DNA of 64,000 nucleotides from JAFDCJ01 sp964527835 (GTDB taxonomy: Bacteria > Desulfobacterota > Desulfobacteria > Desulfobacterales > JAFDCJ01), in assembly GCA_964527835.1 (NCBI GenBank), contig CAZGNV010000022.1:5448-69447 (forward strand), given 5' to 3'. A program made the position numbers and the translations under genes. Below are positions 36,001 through 43,853 of the stretch, piece by piece. The notes under the pieces were generated by a model. The model was not told the DNA's origin and made no database searches. It was given only the letters and a program-made list of their open reading frames with translations. The stretch's first letter is position 1; each line of letters starts with the position of its first letter.

Positions 36001-36142
36001 GATAGGCGTCTTTCCAGTTGCCGTTGCGATAGGCCTCTTGCGCCTGTTTGCGGACGGCTGCATGATCAGTGCGGGCAAACAGCGAAGGGGCGGTGCTCAG
36101 GGCCAGTAAAAACAGTAGCGACAGGATTTTGAGGATTTTCAT
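30038..36142 (-). CDS. Giant alpha-2-macroglobulin family protein with thioester (2034 aa)
   Basis: A signal peptide (residues 1-23, no lipobox) is followed by a helical, repeat-like region up to about 400, then macroglobulin domains including the MG1-type segment VYRPGQKVRFKLWVRQ. The thioester motif is intact: YGCTEQ with Cys1496. A complement-like toroid follows (GGWGWFSGWGEKSYPHTTAYV and tandem helical repeats), and the C-terminal receptor-like domain ends ELKANSNEFKLVIMDH. Such proteins trap proteases in the periplasm. Unlike the common bacterial form it has no lipobox and no penicillin-binding protein 1C gene beside it. Residues 787-834 or so form a striking Trp/Tyr/Pro/Gly-rich insert. 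The HAD gene ends 21 bases upstream. Confidence 0.92.
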   Translation of the reverse strand: MKILKILSLLFLLALSTAPSLFARTDHAAVRKQAQEAYRNGNWKDAYQLYSRLCLEIENDPRSVGSDLLQAWQCLRSLNRIDELDEFREKVIARHADNWRLLKAAAASYSGNNHYGYLVAGRFHRGPHRGSGKFVNAVERDRVRALQLMRRAMNLLGPGPSKTEIASFYLDFARIIFQTGGHHRSWRLQYLTDLTRLPDYEPGYGYAYGSDRPGAPVNSEGQPVFYPVPSSFETAASDGQRWRWLLATAARTNPAVTARVKYTFAAFLLSQFGVQTLSTYRPFLARRLSSADKGPLPEELRPYEVHTLTDGETLARLATGVKRFTLADEFNYIVLFKQILQGPDQGYTDEAARDLARIYENRRLYDRAVEYWKIYKQYNSSYARKQIHQILDNWGAFEPLATQPAGRIPTVEYRFRNGARVNFKAYRIRVARLLKDVQAYLQSNPRRLDRGKAQVNNIGWRLVHENQTRYIGNLAAGWNLKLNPDQRHWDRRVTVKIPAPLSRPGAYLLVARMQNGNTARIIIWVSNTTIIKKPLDKQVLYYVADAVNGKPLGRQTVEFFGYRTERIKDSKRYRILYKNFSRQTDGNGQIILDPSQISRDYHWLTTVRTDTRLAYLGFHGIWYPNHYDRKYNQAKTFVMTDRPVYRPGQKVRFKLWVRQARYDMAAISAFAGQRFNVVVYNPKNEQVYSGSLRADDYGGLAGEFDIPADAPLGVYRISHGSSVVYGGNTFRVEEYKKPEFEVKVEAPAEPVPLGEKITAVIRADYYFGSPVTRATVRYKVYRSAQEDRWYPAAYWDWLYGPGYWWYGYDYLWYPGWEQWGCKRPLWGWWPQRSKLPPEIVADGEVKIGPDGTVRIEIDTRLAKLIHPDTDHRYRIFAEVRDQSRRTIVGEGEVLVARQPFKVYAWTDRGHYRVGETIQAGFKAQSLARKPVQGKGLLRLLRITYDENTPRESEVARWSLDTDAAGRADVQIQASRPGQYRLSYRLTDKKGHAIEGGYIFIVRGEGDDGARFRFAKIELVPDKRDYAPGQTVRLMINTDYPGAAVLLFLRPANGVYLPPQVIHMTGKTTVTKIAISQKDMPNFFVEAMTVYDGRVYTETREIIVPPEKRVLNVDIAPSKNAYRPGEKAAFKLKLTDYNGRPFQGTAVMTVYDRALEYIAGGSNVPEIRKFFWQWRRRHYTRTESNLSRRFYNLIRKNETPMRPIGIFGHLVPQDIAAGKETDSGQIVAEKSVRSHIAPAPAGPAALASKNAERRRQPTGDGPPALKNLVKPPVRTRFADTAYWAATIRSDAQGLAEVAFDMPENLTGWKVLVWAMGHGTRVGQGTVQVVTRKDLILRLQAPRFFVETDEVVLSANVHNYLPRKKTVAVRLEFDGGCLLLAAGEKSEKALVIDAAGEARVDWRISVAKEGQAVIRMLALTDEASDAVQMQFPVVVHGAAKQVPKSGVIRPQDSETTIVFQLPAERRVDASRLELRFTPTLAGAMVDALPYLASYPYGCTEQTLNRFLPAVITQRILKGMGLTLQAIKEKQTNLNAQQLGNDRQRAGQWRRYEPNPVFDEKIVADMVAAGIKRLAAMRLSDGGWGWFSGWGEKSYPHTTAYVVHGLQIARQNGVTLPAGMLANGIRWLQNYQDRQIAELEDWQRNHKDGKSRADNLDALVYMVLVDESTDRLQMRDFLYRDRSHLAVYAKAMFGMALHRLKDNAKLDMILRNIEQYLVSDDENQTAYLNLPNQSYWWHWYGSEYEAHAYYLKLLSRIDPENPTASRLVKYLLNNRVHATYWKSTRDTAVVVEALAEYLKASGETRPDLTLAIFFDGRIIKTVKIDAENLFTFDNRFVLEGRALTTGTHQLTLKKSGRGPIYFNAYLDYFTLEDFITREGLEIKIRRNLFRLREVDKKLKDAGSRGQVVDRRVQKYERQALANLASVDSGDLVEVELVIESKNDYEYLVFEDLKAAGFEPVQVRSGYDGSEMGAYVEYRDRKVCFFVRRLARGRHSISYRLRAETPGKFSALPARAYAMYAPELKANSNEFKLVIMDH

Positions 36143-36163
36143 GCCATGCGTCCCCGCTTTGAG

Positions 36164-37039
36164 CTATTTTTTTATCCAGCGCATGGCCGCGGCAGCCACA
36201 CCACCATGGTCATTGGAAGCCACCCCGGCAAAGCGCGTTTTCAGATCTGCCGGCGCATTGTCCACCACGTAGCTTTCTGCGGCCCATTCGAGCAGATCCA
36301 GATCGTTATAATCATTTCCCACCGCTACGGTCCCCTCCTTTGCGATCCCCAGTTTTTCCGCCAGCCACGCTGCTGTCAGGCTTTTTGAAACAGTGGCGGG
36401 AAAGATTTCAATCCAGGTGGACTCACCGTCCAGCGGGGAAGTGGTCTGCACCACGTTGAATTCCGGCAGCAAGTCCCGGACTTTTTCCAGCACGTTCCGG
36501 CTGTCGCGGCGCGGTACAACGGCCAGCAGCTGACTGGCGGAGTCGAAATCATCCGTTGTTTCCATAAAAGGGGTGGCAAAGCGCCTGTAGCGCGACAGGC
36601 GTCTTTCAAAATCGGGATTGTCCGCTGTTGACCGGTGATAGCGGAACCAGTGATTGTGCGGGATGGGGCGATGCACCATGAAATCCAGGCCGCACCTTTG
36701 CAGGACAGTGGTTGCCTGCATTGCTTCCGGGGGCTCCAGGCTTACCGCGCGCACAAGCCGGTCGGCCGGATACTGCAAGACCCCGGCTCCCATGGAGAAA
36801 ATAATGAAATCCACCGGCAAAATCCGCGCAACGGCGGTATTGAATGAATACAGCGACCGTCCCGTGGCAATGACACGCACCACGGCCCGCCGCCCGAGCG
36901 TTTCCAGGGCGTCAAGGTCGACGCGCGCGACCGTCCGATCCGAGCGCAGCAGGGTGCCGTCGAAATCCGTGATAAACAGTCCGCGCGGCGCTTTGGCGCC
37001 GGCAGGAGGAGCAATGGAATATGCATGGGATATTTTCAT
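36164..37039 (-). CDS. HAD-superfamily phosphatase, Cof/sucrose-phosphatase type
   Basis: From ATG 37039 (MKISHAYS) the protein has 291 residues; a longer frame to 37102 gives an implausible tail. Motif I is ITDFDGTLLRSD (nucleophile and acid Asp), motif II has ATGRS, and motif IV is VAVGNDYNDLDLLEWA. The central cap region fits type IIB HAD phosphatases acting on sugar phosphates or similar metabolites. It lies upstream of and in the same direction as the alpha-2-macroglobulin gene, 21 bases apart, so the two may be co-transcribed although a functional link is not obvious. Confidence 0.88.
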   Translation of the reverse strand: MKISHAYSIAPPAGAKAPRGLFITDFDGTLLRSDRTVARVDLDALETLGRRAVVRVIATGRSLYSFNTAVARILPVDFIIFSMGAGVLQYPADRLVRAVSLEPPEAMQATTVLQRCGLDFMVHRPIPHNHWFRYHRSTADNPDFERRLSRYRRFATPFMETTDDFDSASQLLAVVPRRDSRNVLEKVRDLLPEFNVVQTTSPLDGESTWIEIFPATVSKSLTAAWLAEKLGIAKEGTVAVGNDYNDLDLLEWAAESYVVDNAPADLKTRFAGVASNDHGGVAAAAMRWIKK

Positions 37040-37305
37040 GTCAGATGTTCCGATCACAGGCCTGATCAACAAGATGTTAAAAGATACCGCCCTGGATGTC
37101 AATCCCTCTTAAATTCCGACAGTTAGCGGTGTCAGCAAACCGTTGCCGGCGGCGGTTAAAGAAAAGTGGTAAAAGTGACGATAATCAAGTAGCAGGCCTT
37201 GACAGGGTTTGCAATGACGCAAAAGAAGGGCATTGGCAGAGTTTGTCCGTTTTTGAACCTAGTGTTCAGGGGGGCCAGGCAACATTTTAAAAAGGAGAAA
37301 ATCTA

Positions 37306-37503
37306 TTGATATCCAATGATTACGGAAGTATGAACCGAGAGACGATCATTTTTTTTGATAACCTGGGTTTCGGCTGGGTGCTGGATCAAGCCACCATGCA
37401 GGGCCTGCAAATAAATCAAAGGGATGCCGAGGTGGCGGTCAACCGTTCATTGATCAAGATCATTGAAAATTTACTTGACAATCCGGGAAGAGAACCCCGT
37501 TAA
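37306..37503 (+). CDS. Small orphan protein (65 aa) with strong ribosome-binding site
   Basis: AAGGAG at 37292-37297 lies eight bases before TTG 37306, a strong site for a short frame, so expression is likely. The protein reads MISNDYGSMNRETIIFFDN and then a probably helical part (AEVAVNRSLIKIIENLLDN). It has no cysteines, signal peptide or membrane segment. ATG 37330 (MNRETI) is a second possible start. I do not recognise a family. It sits 151 bases before the LOG-like gene and may be co-transcribed with it. An imperfect hairpin follows the stop codon but has no T-run. Confidence 0.5.
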   Translation: MISNDYGSMNRETIIFFDNLGFGWVLDQATMQGLQINQRDAEVAVNRSLIKIIENLLDNPGREPR

Positions 37504-37653
37504 CAACGGGTTGCCGATTGCCGGGGTTCATGCACCGGCAGGTTGCATCTGAACATATCAGCCTTATGTTATTTATTCTTGAAAACCGGGTCCTTTGGGC
37601 GAGGTCAGAGATGCTGGCTTTGCGGAGCGAGAAAATAGACTTTTTACGGTTTC

Positions 37654-39642
37654 ATGAAGATTATGGCCAAAAGACATCGCAACAATCACCTACTGCGTGG
37701 GTTTATACAATCTGAAGACGGTGTGATTTCCAGGGTCCTGGAAGTCAACTCCCGGTCAATGACATTTGAAGCCGCTTTTGAGATCAGCGAGCCGCTGGCT
37801 GACCGGCTCAAAAACCAGCCCGAGCATGTCCTTTTCAGCGAGCGCTCCCGGATTGCCCGGCTCGGAGTGCAGATCAATTGCACCCCCCCGACGGCCGACA
37901 GTCTGCAGGGCAATATTGTCACCTTGACCCTGTCGGCGGTTTCCATGATTCCCGGATATCCCCATCTTGGACAACTGCGGGATTTTTTTTCCCTGGGATT
38001 GCCTGTCGGCCGGCTGGTTTTCTGCGATCCGGATGCCCTGCTGAGCTCCGATGAAGTCCTGGCGGCCATTGAACGCTCGGAACTGAAACTGCCGGCCTCC
38101 ACCACCATTTCCAGTGACGGCAGCATTGTCATCGCGCCGCACAAAATTGTGTGCCGTTTCAAGGAACCGTTGGACCAAAAGACCCTGGGCCGCATTCTGC
38201 TGCGCGAAGACGGCCGTGAACTTCTCAACCGGTACCAGGTCCGCGAAGCAGTGCCGGCGGTGACCATCGCCCCGGGGAAGGGGGTGGTGACCACCTGCTC
38301 CATGTATCTCAACGAACATTACGTGGTGCTTCAAAGCGGGTTCGCCCTGGGTCGCAACCTGCCGGCGACGGTGCTGGACCCCATCAAAACCCGCGGGATT
38401 CGAATTTATCTTGAAATCGTCAACCGCAGCAACCACCCCATCGTCAACCCGCTGATATCCGCCCGGGTTTACCGCGCGGCGCGCTCGCGCAAAGACAGCC
38501 GCCCGCTGAAGGGCAGCAAAACGTCCTGCTTTTATACCTACCGCCAGATGCGCGAGCTTGAAAAATCGCTTGGCGCTCCTCGGGATTCCACCTGCCACTT
38601 CATTGACAAGCCGGTGGCCGTGATCGCCGACCGTCCCGATGGCCTGGAACACGCCCGCATCTATCGCAACGGTCCGGCCCAGGCCTGCCATGTGACCCGG
38701 GCCGTATGCGCGGTGGCCCGGCGCGATTTTTCACTTGCCAGCCAGTGCGCCCATGTGTATGCGACTTCCCGGATCGGTGGATCTCTGGATGATCAGCCGG
38801 CGGTGCTGGCCCTGAAATATTTTCCGAACATCATCGAGCACCGCGACATCATCAACCTGACCTGCGAGGGCAAACTCAAGACCCTGTATTTTTATGAACC
38901 GTCCTGCGAACATGGGCCCTTTTTGTCCCAGCAGGACCACCACCGGCTCGAAGAGTACCACGCGTTTGGGCTCGAGGTTTTCTGGGTATCCGGTCTCAAT
39001 GGGCGGCTGATGAAACACACCATGCGCGACGGCAAGGGCTATTTCGTGGACCCCGAACGGATCGCGGACTTTCACAAATCCATGCTGTTCGCCTTTTACG
39101 GGTCCAACCGCCGGCTTTCTGAAAAAGGCCAACAGCGGCTTGCCGCGCTCATGGATGCACTCATTGATTTCTGGGGTCAGCGGATCGGCATCGTCACCGG
39201 CGGCGGAAGCGGGGTCATGGAACAGGCGAACACCCTGGCGCGGGAGCGCGGCATCTTGTCCGGCGCCAATTTTCTGGACATCACCGATCAGTCCATGACC
39301 ACCGAGGTGGATTTTTGCCAGATGTTCCAGGCGACCTGCCGCCACAGCCGCCAGAAATGGTTCGAGATCGCCTCGTTTCCGATTTTCAACATCGGGGGGC
39401 TGGGTTCGCTGGAAGAACTCGGCATCACCCTTTGCAACATGAAATTATCGATCCAGGATCCGGTGCCGGTGATTTTGTTTGACACCGAAGGCAGCGGCAG
39501 CTTCTGGGACGGCATCGAAAGCCAGATTCACGAAATGATCCGGCAGGGCCGGGCGCCGGAGTGGGTCCGGGACAACATTGTCATCACCGATGATCCCCGG
39601 GTGGTCACCGAAGTTTACCGCCAGCGCCTGCAGTTGTTTTAA
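37654..39642 (+). CDS. Large protein with C-terminal LOG-like Rossmann domain (662 aa)
   Basis: The last 220 residues or so contain AFYGSNRR, GIVTGGGSGVMEQAN and NIGGLGSLEELG, the two nucleotide-binding signatures of the LOG / TIGR00725-type family in which the second is usually P-G-G-x-G-T-x3-E. The first 400 residues or so are not recognised and carry many charged and aliphatic residues without membrane segments. LOG enzymes release cytokinin-type bases from nucleotides, and other family members bind nucleotides without known chemistry. The start could also be ATG 37663 (MAKRHRNN). The long N-terminal region makes the function open. Confidence 0.7.
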   Translation: MKIMAKRHRNNHLLRGFIQSEDGVISRVLEVNSRSMTFEAAFEISEPLADRLKNQPEHVLFSERSRIARLGVQINCTPPTADSLQGNIVTLTLSAVSMIPGYPHLGQLRDFFSLGLPVGRLVFCDPDALLSSDEVLAAIERSELKLPASTTISSDGSIVIAPHKIVCRFKEPLDQKTLGRILLREDGRELLNRYQVREAVPAVTIAPGKGVVTTCSMYLNEHYVVLQSGFALGRNLPATVLDPIKTRGIRIYLEIVNRSNHPIVNPLISARVYRAARSRKDSRPLKGSKTSCFYTYRQMRELEKSLGAPRDSTCHFIDKPVAVIADRPDGLEHARIYRNGPAQACHVTRAVCAVARRDFSLASQCAHVYATSRIGGSLDDQPAVLALKYFPNIIEHRDIINLTCEGKLKTLYFYEPSCEHGPFLSQQDHHRLEEYHAFGLEVFWVSGLNGRLMKHTMRDGKGYFVDPERIADFHKSMLFAFYGSNRRLSEKGQQRLAALMDALIDFWGQRIGIVTGGGSGVMEQANTLARERGILSGANFLDITDQSMTTEVDFCQMFQATCRHSRQKWFEIASFPIFNIGGLGSLEELGITLCNMKLSIQDPVPVILFDTEGSGSFWDGIESQIHEMIRQGRAPEWVRDNIVITDDPRVVTEVYRQRLQLF

Positions 39643-39719
39643 GGTTGATGGTCCCGAAAAGGGTTGATGGCGCTCGAAAATGACTTTTTCCGTGGCGTCA
39701 AGGTTAAACATCTTCGGCT

Positions 39720-41039
39720 TCAGTAGTCCGAAAACTGCTTTTCCAGCATAATTTTTAATATGGTGCGGTCGGTTTCGATCATGCCTTCGGTGCTGATGGT
39801 GCCGACATTTTGCATGGTCTGCTCCGGGGAGGCGCCGATAATGCCATCGGTGGCCATGACATTGACGCCCTGGAGGGAAAAAAGCGCGGCCTGCACGGCC
39901 GTGCCGGCGGCCGTGGCCAGCTTGAGGGCGCAGCCGGCCTTGGCGCCGTCGCAGATGACGCCGGCAAGGTCTTCGGTTAGATTTTTAATGGCACCGGCAA
40001 TGTGATGAATGTTTCCCGCCATCAAGTAGGTGATGCCTGCCGCAGCGCCGGCCCCGGCCGCAACGGAACAGCCGCACACCGCCGACAGCCTGCCGGTAAA
40101 GGCCTTGACGTAAGCGGTAATAATATGGCTCAGCCCGGTGGCCTCCAGCAGGGTTCGCTGATCGCAGTTGACAAAGTCGGCGACGGCCTTGATGGGCAAA
40201 ATAGCGGTCAGCCCGTGGTTGCCGCTGCCCGCCGAGCTCATGGCCGGCAGTTTTACCCCGGCCATGCGGGCATCGGCTGCCGCGGAAGTCAGGATGCGGG
40301 CTGCCAGGATCATGTCTTTTTTGATCAGTCCCTGCCGGTGCAGCCGCTCCAGGGTTCTGCCGACTCCCATCCCCTGCCCATGTTTGAGCCCGTTTTCCGC
40401 CAGGCGCAGGTTGTGCTCGATGCCTTCGGCCAGAAAATGCAGATCCTCATCATCAAGATGGTCCACAAGTTCCAGCAGCTGAGCCAGGGAAAGCTTTTTC
40501 AGCCAGGCTTCCAGGCGGGCGAGGCTGCTGGAGTACTTTTGCTGCGGGCCCTGCGACAACAGGGGACTGGCGGTTATTTTGCGGCCGTTTAAAGTCAGGG
40601 AAACAATGTTGTCGTGCAGGTCGCAGATAACGGATCCGGCTGCATCGGTTCCGCTTTTCAAGACAGTTTTGATGTAAAGGCCCTTGTGGTCGGCAAGCAG
40701 GTTGACCTTAACCCTGCCTTCGGCCAGCATCTTTTGAGCCCGCGCCACGGCATCATTGTCGATGGGTTCGAGAACTTCCAGCTTCAGCGCCGGGTCGCCG
40801 CCCACCGCCCCGATGGCCGCTGCTGTATCCAGCCCCGACAAGCCTTCGGTTCCTGGAATTGAGACTGCCAGGCCGTTTTTATAAATGTTGGGATCCACCC
40901 AGATTTCGATAGTATCCACCGGCTTGCCGGGCAGCAGCGCGGCGGCCGCCGCCGCCCCCAGGGCAATCGCCACCGGCTCGGTGCAGCCCAGCGCCGGGGC
41001 GACTTCCATTTTTAAAATGTCTTTTACCGTAAAGGCCAT
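39720..41039 (-). CDS. UPF0597 / L-cysteine desulfidase-like protein
   Basis: A 439-residue protein matching the serine dehydratase alpha/UPF0597 (YhaM, CdsB) family. The N-terminus VAPALGCTEPVAIALGAAAAA, the later GCSVAAGAGAAAGITYLMAG and ICDGAKAGCALKLATA carry three cysteines that coordinate a [4Fe-4S] cluster in L-cysteine desulfidase. The reaction expected is L-cysteine (or serine) to pyruvate, ammonia and sulfide. In an anaerobic sulfate reducer this fits cysteine catabolism, but substrate choice between Cys and Ser cannot be read from sequence. Separate from neighbours (gap of 93 bases on its 5' side). Confidence 0.88.
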   Translation of the reverse strand: MAFTVKDILKMEVAPALGCTEPVAIALGAAAAAALLPGKPVDTIEIWVDPNIYKNGLAVSIPGTEGLSGLDTAAAIGAVGGDPALKLEVLEPIDNDAVARAQKMLAEGRVKVNLLADHKGLYIKTVLKSGTDAAGSVICDLHDNIVSLTLNGRKITASPLLSQGPQQKYSSSLARLEAWLKKLSLAQLLELVDHLDDEDLHFLAEGIEHNLRLAENGLKHGQGMGVGRTLERLHRQGLIKKDMILAARILTSAAADARMAGVKLPAMSSAGSGNHGLTAILPIKAVADFVNCDQRTLLEATGLSHIITAYVKAFTGRLSAVCGCSVAAGAGAAAGITYLMAGNIHHIAGAIKNLTEDLAGVICDGAKAGCALKLATAAGTAVQAALFSLQGVNVMATDGIIGASPEQTMQNVGTISTEGMIETDRTILKIMLEKQFSDY

Positions 41040-41132
41040 GGTACGGGATATCCTTATTTTTATTTTGTTCGTGATCTACTGGGATAATACACGGTTCGGA
41101 CATTTATTACAAAGCAATAATGCCGTTTGTGT

Positions 41133-42755
41133 TCAATGTGTCCCCCGGATTTTGACAGCTCCAAGGGCGGTGATAAACCGGCGGGTCAGTTCGGTGGCGG
41201 TGCGATGCTCGAAGATTTCGCCTCCCGGGCCGACCCCGCGGATCAACCCGTCTGCCAGGAATCTGCCGAGCAGTTGGATGCCATTTTCAAGCCGCTCCTG
41301 TGGTGGCAGGATTTTGAGTGTTTGGCGGCGTGCCGTCGGCAGCGGAATTTTCATATCAGCCAGCGATTTCATGAAGTTGACAATCCGGGACAGGCGCAGG
41401 AGGGTGACGGCCTGCAGCCGGTTGGTGGTGTGGGAAACGGGCAGGGCGGTTGCCCGCAGGCGGCCGAAGTCAGCCGGGAGCAAACCGAGGGTTCGGCACA
41501 GGTCGAAGTCGGAGCTGCCCGGCGCCGGATAGAAAATGGATAGTCCGGCCAGTACCCGGCGGCCGGCCAGGTACAGAAGATCGTCCAGGGAATCCTGTGC
41601 AATTTGAAACGGGGCGGCGGCAATAACATAGGCAACGGCCTTCAGGCCCAGGGTTTCGCAATGGTCAAGCACCCGGTCGGCGTCTTTTCGAATGTCAGCC
41701 CGGCGAAATCTTTTCAGCTGCTGACAGCTGGTTGAAACCAGGGAGAGATTGATCGCTTTAAAACCGGCGTCTTTCATGGCGGTGAGCACTTCATGGTCCA
41801 GGGTCGGTGCGAAAAGTCCGTTCATGGCCCGCAGTTCCGGCCCCGAGCTGGGAAATCGGCGCTTGACGGCGGTTAAAAGCTCAAGCAGCCACTCTTTGTC
41901 CAGGGAAAGGTTTTCGTCTTCAAAGTCAATAAAACCCAGCTCGTGATGGCGGGCAACGGCATTAATTTCATCCATGATCGCCGCAACACTGCGCCGGCGG
42001 TACGGCAGAAAAGAAGATGCTCCCAGGCAGCAGTAGCTGCAGCGCATCGGACATCCCCGGCTGGCGACGACGACCATGCTGGCCTTGCGGCGGCGCCGGT
42101 AGAAGCGGTGGTGGATGAGATGGGTGGCCGGGGGCGGATAGTGATCCGGATGGTCCATGGCCACCGGCGCATTGATGTGCAGGCTGCCGCCTGGTTTTCG
42201 AAAAACCAGGCCTGGCACGTTTTCATAGCCGGCACCTTTTTTGACCGCAGCGGCCAACCGGGCAATGGAAACCTCTGCCTCTCCGCGCAGGATAAAATCG
42301 ACAGCGTCACAGTTCATTGTGCTGTGGGGCAGTGCCGTGGGGTGATGACCGCCGATAACGATTTTACAGTCCGGGTGGCTGGCCTTAACCGCTTGGGCCG
42401 TCCGCAGGGTCTCGTTCATGTAGGCGGTAAACAATGAAGAGATGCCCACCAGAAAAGCTCCGGACTGTTTTGCCAGCCGGCCGATATGGGAAAAACTGTA
42501 GCCGAAATGCCGGAATTCGTTAAAAAGGGAAAATGGCGAGCAGTCCGCCGGACCGTAATAGCGGCTCAAATAGTCCAATTGCAGAGGCAGAGCGACCGTT
42601 CGAACTTTTGATGTGGCCAGCGCATCCAGAATGTCCACTGAAAAACCGTTTTTGATCAGCACCGCCGCAAGGCAGGTCAGGCCGTATGGAATCGTGCGCT
42701 TGGCGGTGAGATAAAAATCTCTGATAGGCGGTTGGATGAGAAGAATGTCAGCCAT
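41133..42755 (-). CDS. B12-binding-domain radical SAM protein
   Basis: From ATG 42755 (MADILLIQPP) about 540 residues. The N-terminal 150 residues form a cobalamin-binding-like Rossmann domain (TIPYGLTCLAAVLIKNGFSVDILDA, KIVIGGHHPTALP). The radical SAM core has SRGCPMRCSYCCLGAS (C-x3-C-x2-C) and a long C-terminal part without recognised motifs. Members methylate or rearrange lipids, sugars or peptides, and many have unknown substrates. It follows mutY by 18 bases and shares a transcript with mutY and yyaL, an odd combination. Confidence 0.86.
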   Translation of the reverse strand: MADILLIQPPIRDFYLTAKRTIPYGLTCLAAVLIKNGFSVDILDALATSKVRTVALPLQLDYLSRYYGPADCSPFSLFNEFRHFGYSFSHIGRLAKQSGAFLVGISSLFTAYMNETLRTAQAVKASHPDCKIVIGGHHPTALPHSTMNCDAVDFILRGEAEVSIARLAAAVKKGAGYENVPGLVFRKPGGSLHINAPVAMDHPDHYPPPATHLIHHRFYRRRRKASMVVVASRGCPMRCSYCCLGASSFLPYRRRSVAAIMDEINAVARHHELGFIDFEDENLSLDKEWLLELLTAVKRRFPSSGPELRAMNGLFAPTLDHEVLTAMKDAGFKAINLSLVSTSCQQLKRFRRADIRKDADRVLDHCETLGLKAVAYVIAAAPFQIAQDSLDDLLYLAGRRVLAGLSIFYPAPGSSDFDLCRTLGLLPADFGRLRATALPVSHTTNRLQAVTLLRLSRIVNFMKSLADMKIPLPTARRQTLKILPPQERLENGIQLLGRFLADGLIRGVGPGGEIFEHRTATELTRRFITALGAVKIRGTH

Positions 42756-42773
42756 ACTCTCGTTTGTCACTCG

Positions 42774-43853
42774 TCACTCTTTATAGCGTTTGAGTTTTGG
42801 GATAAACTTGCGGTTGGCCCCGGGCAGGGGATAATCATTGAGTTCGTCAAGCCTGATCCAGCGATGATCCACCGGGCCGTTGAGTTTCACCCGGCCGGAG
42901 ACATGGGAACAGCAAAACACGTCCATGTCAATTTTAAAATGTGTGTAGGTGTGTCTAACTCGGGCCAGGTGAGCATCGACCCTGACGACAAGATTGACTT
43001 CTTCTTTGATTTCCCGCAGGCAGGCGGCCTCGGCCGACTCGCCGTCATTGAGCTTGCCGCCGGGAAATTCCCACAACCCGCCTAAAAGTCCATCAGGCCG
43101 GCGGCGGGTGATCAGCACCCGGCCATTTTTAAACACCACGCCGGTGGCAATCTGATATTGCGGCAGGGGTCTTTTTTTTTGTCTGCGGGGGTAGGCGTCC
43201 ACGCGGCCGCTTCGGTGGGCCAGGCACAGTTTTGCCAGCGGGCAGGTGCTGCACAGGGGGCGGGCGGGCCTGCATACCAGGGCCCCGAGCTCCATGAGGG
43301 CCTGGTTGAAAGTCGCTGGATCTGCGGGTTCCAGCAGGGCTGCGGCCAGCTGCCGGAAAACCTGGGCCGAGCAGGCCTTGTTCACCGGTTCTGCAATGGT
43401 CTGCAGGCGTGCCAGCACACGCATGACATTGCCGTCCACCACCGGGTGGGGTTTTCCGAAGGCGATGCTCAACACGGCCGCGGCAATGTATTCGCCGACT
43501 CCGGGCAGACTGTGAAAATCTTCCCAACGATCGGGGACAACCCCCTGGTGTTCATTTAAAACCATGACCGCCGCCCGGTGCAGGTTGTGCGCACGGGCAT
43601 AATAACCCAACCCTTCCCAGGTTTTTAACACCGCCTGCAAATCGGCGCGCGCCAGCTGGGTGAGGGTTTTAAATTGGTGGACAAAGCGGTTGTAGTAAGG
43701 CAGCACGGTTTTGACCTGGGTTTGCTGCAGCATCACCTCCGAAACCCAGATATAATAAGGGTTGCGTGTTTTTCTCCAGGGCAGATCGCGATGATTCGCG
43801 CTGTACCAGTCAATCAGCGTCCGGCGCAAGAAACGGATTTGTTTTTCATTCAT
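42774..43853 (-). CDS. mutY: A/G-specific adenine glycosylase
   Basis: From ATG 43853 (MNEKQIRF) about 359 residues. SEVMLQQTQV holds the catalytic Glu, LPGVGEYIAAAVLSIAFG is the helix-hairpin-helix, VVDGNVMRV has the catalytic Asp, and CRPARPLCSTCPLAKLC is the C-x6-C-x2-C-x5-C [4Fe-4S] loop. The C-terminal Nudix-like domain that reads 8-oxoguanine is complete (GGLWEFPGGKLNDGES...REIKEE). It removes adenine mispaired with 8-oxoguanine. The start overlaps the stop of yyaL by eight bases, so translation is coupled. Confidence 0.95.
   Translation of the reverse strand: MNEKQIRFLRRTLIDWYSANHRDLPWRKTRNPYYIWVSEVMLQQTQVKTVLPYYNRFVHQFKTLTQLARADLQAVLKTWEGLGYYARAHNLHRAAVMVLNEHQGVVPDRWEDFHSLPGVGEYIAAAVLSIAFGKPHPVVDGNVMRVLARLQTIAEPVNKACSAQVFRQLAAALLEPADPATFNQALMELGALVCRPARPLCSTCPLAKLCLAHRSGRVDAYPRRQKKRPLPQYQIATGVVFKNGRVLITRRRPDGLLGGLWEFPGGKLNDGESAEAACLREIKEEVNLVVRVDAHLARVRHTYTHFKIDMDVFCCSHVSGRVKLNGPVDHRWIRLDELNDYPLPGANRKFIPKLKRYKE

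Noticed and set aside
37494..37520. Hairpin AACCCCGTT-AAC-AACGGGTT after the 65-codon gene as a terminator
   Set aside because: A bulged stem with no T-run, so termination is not supported.
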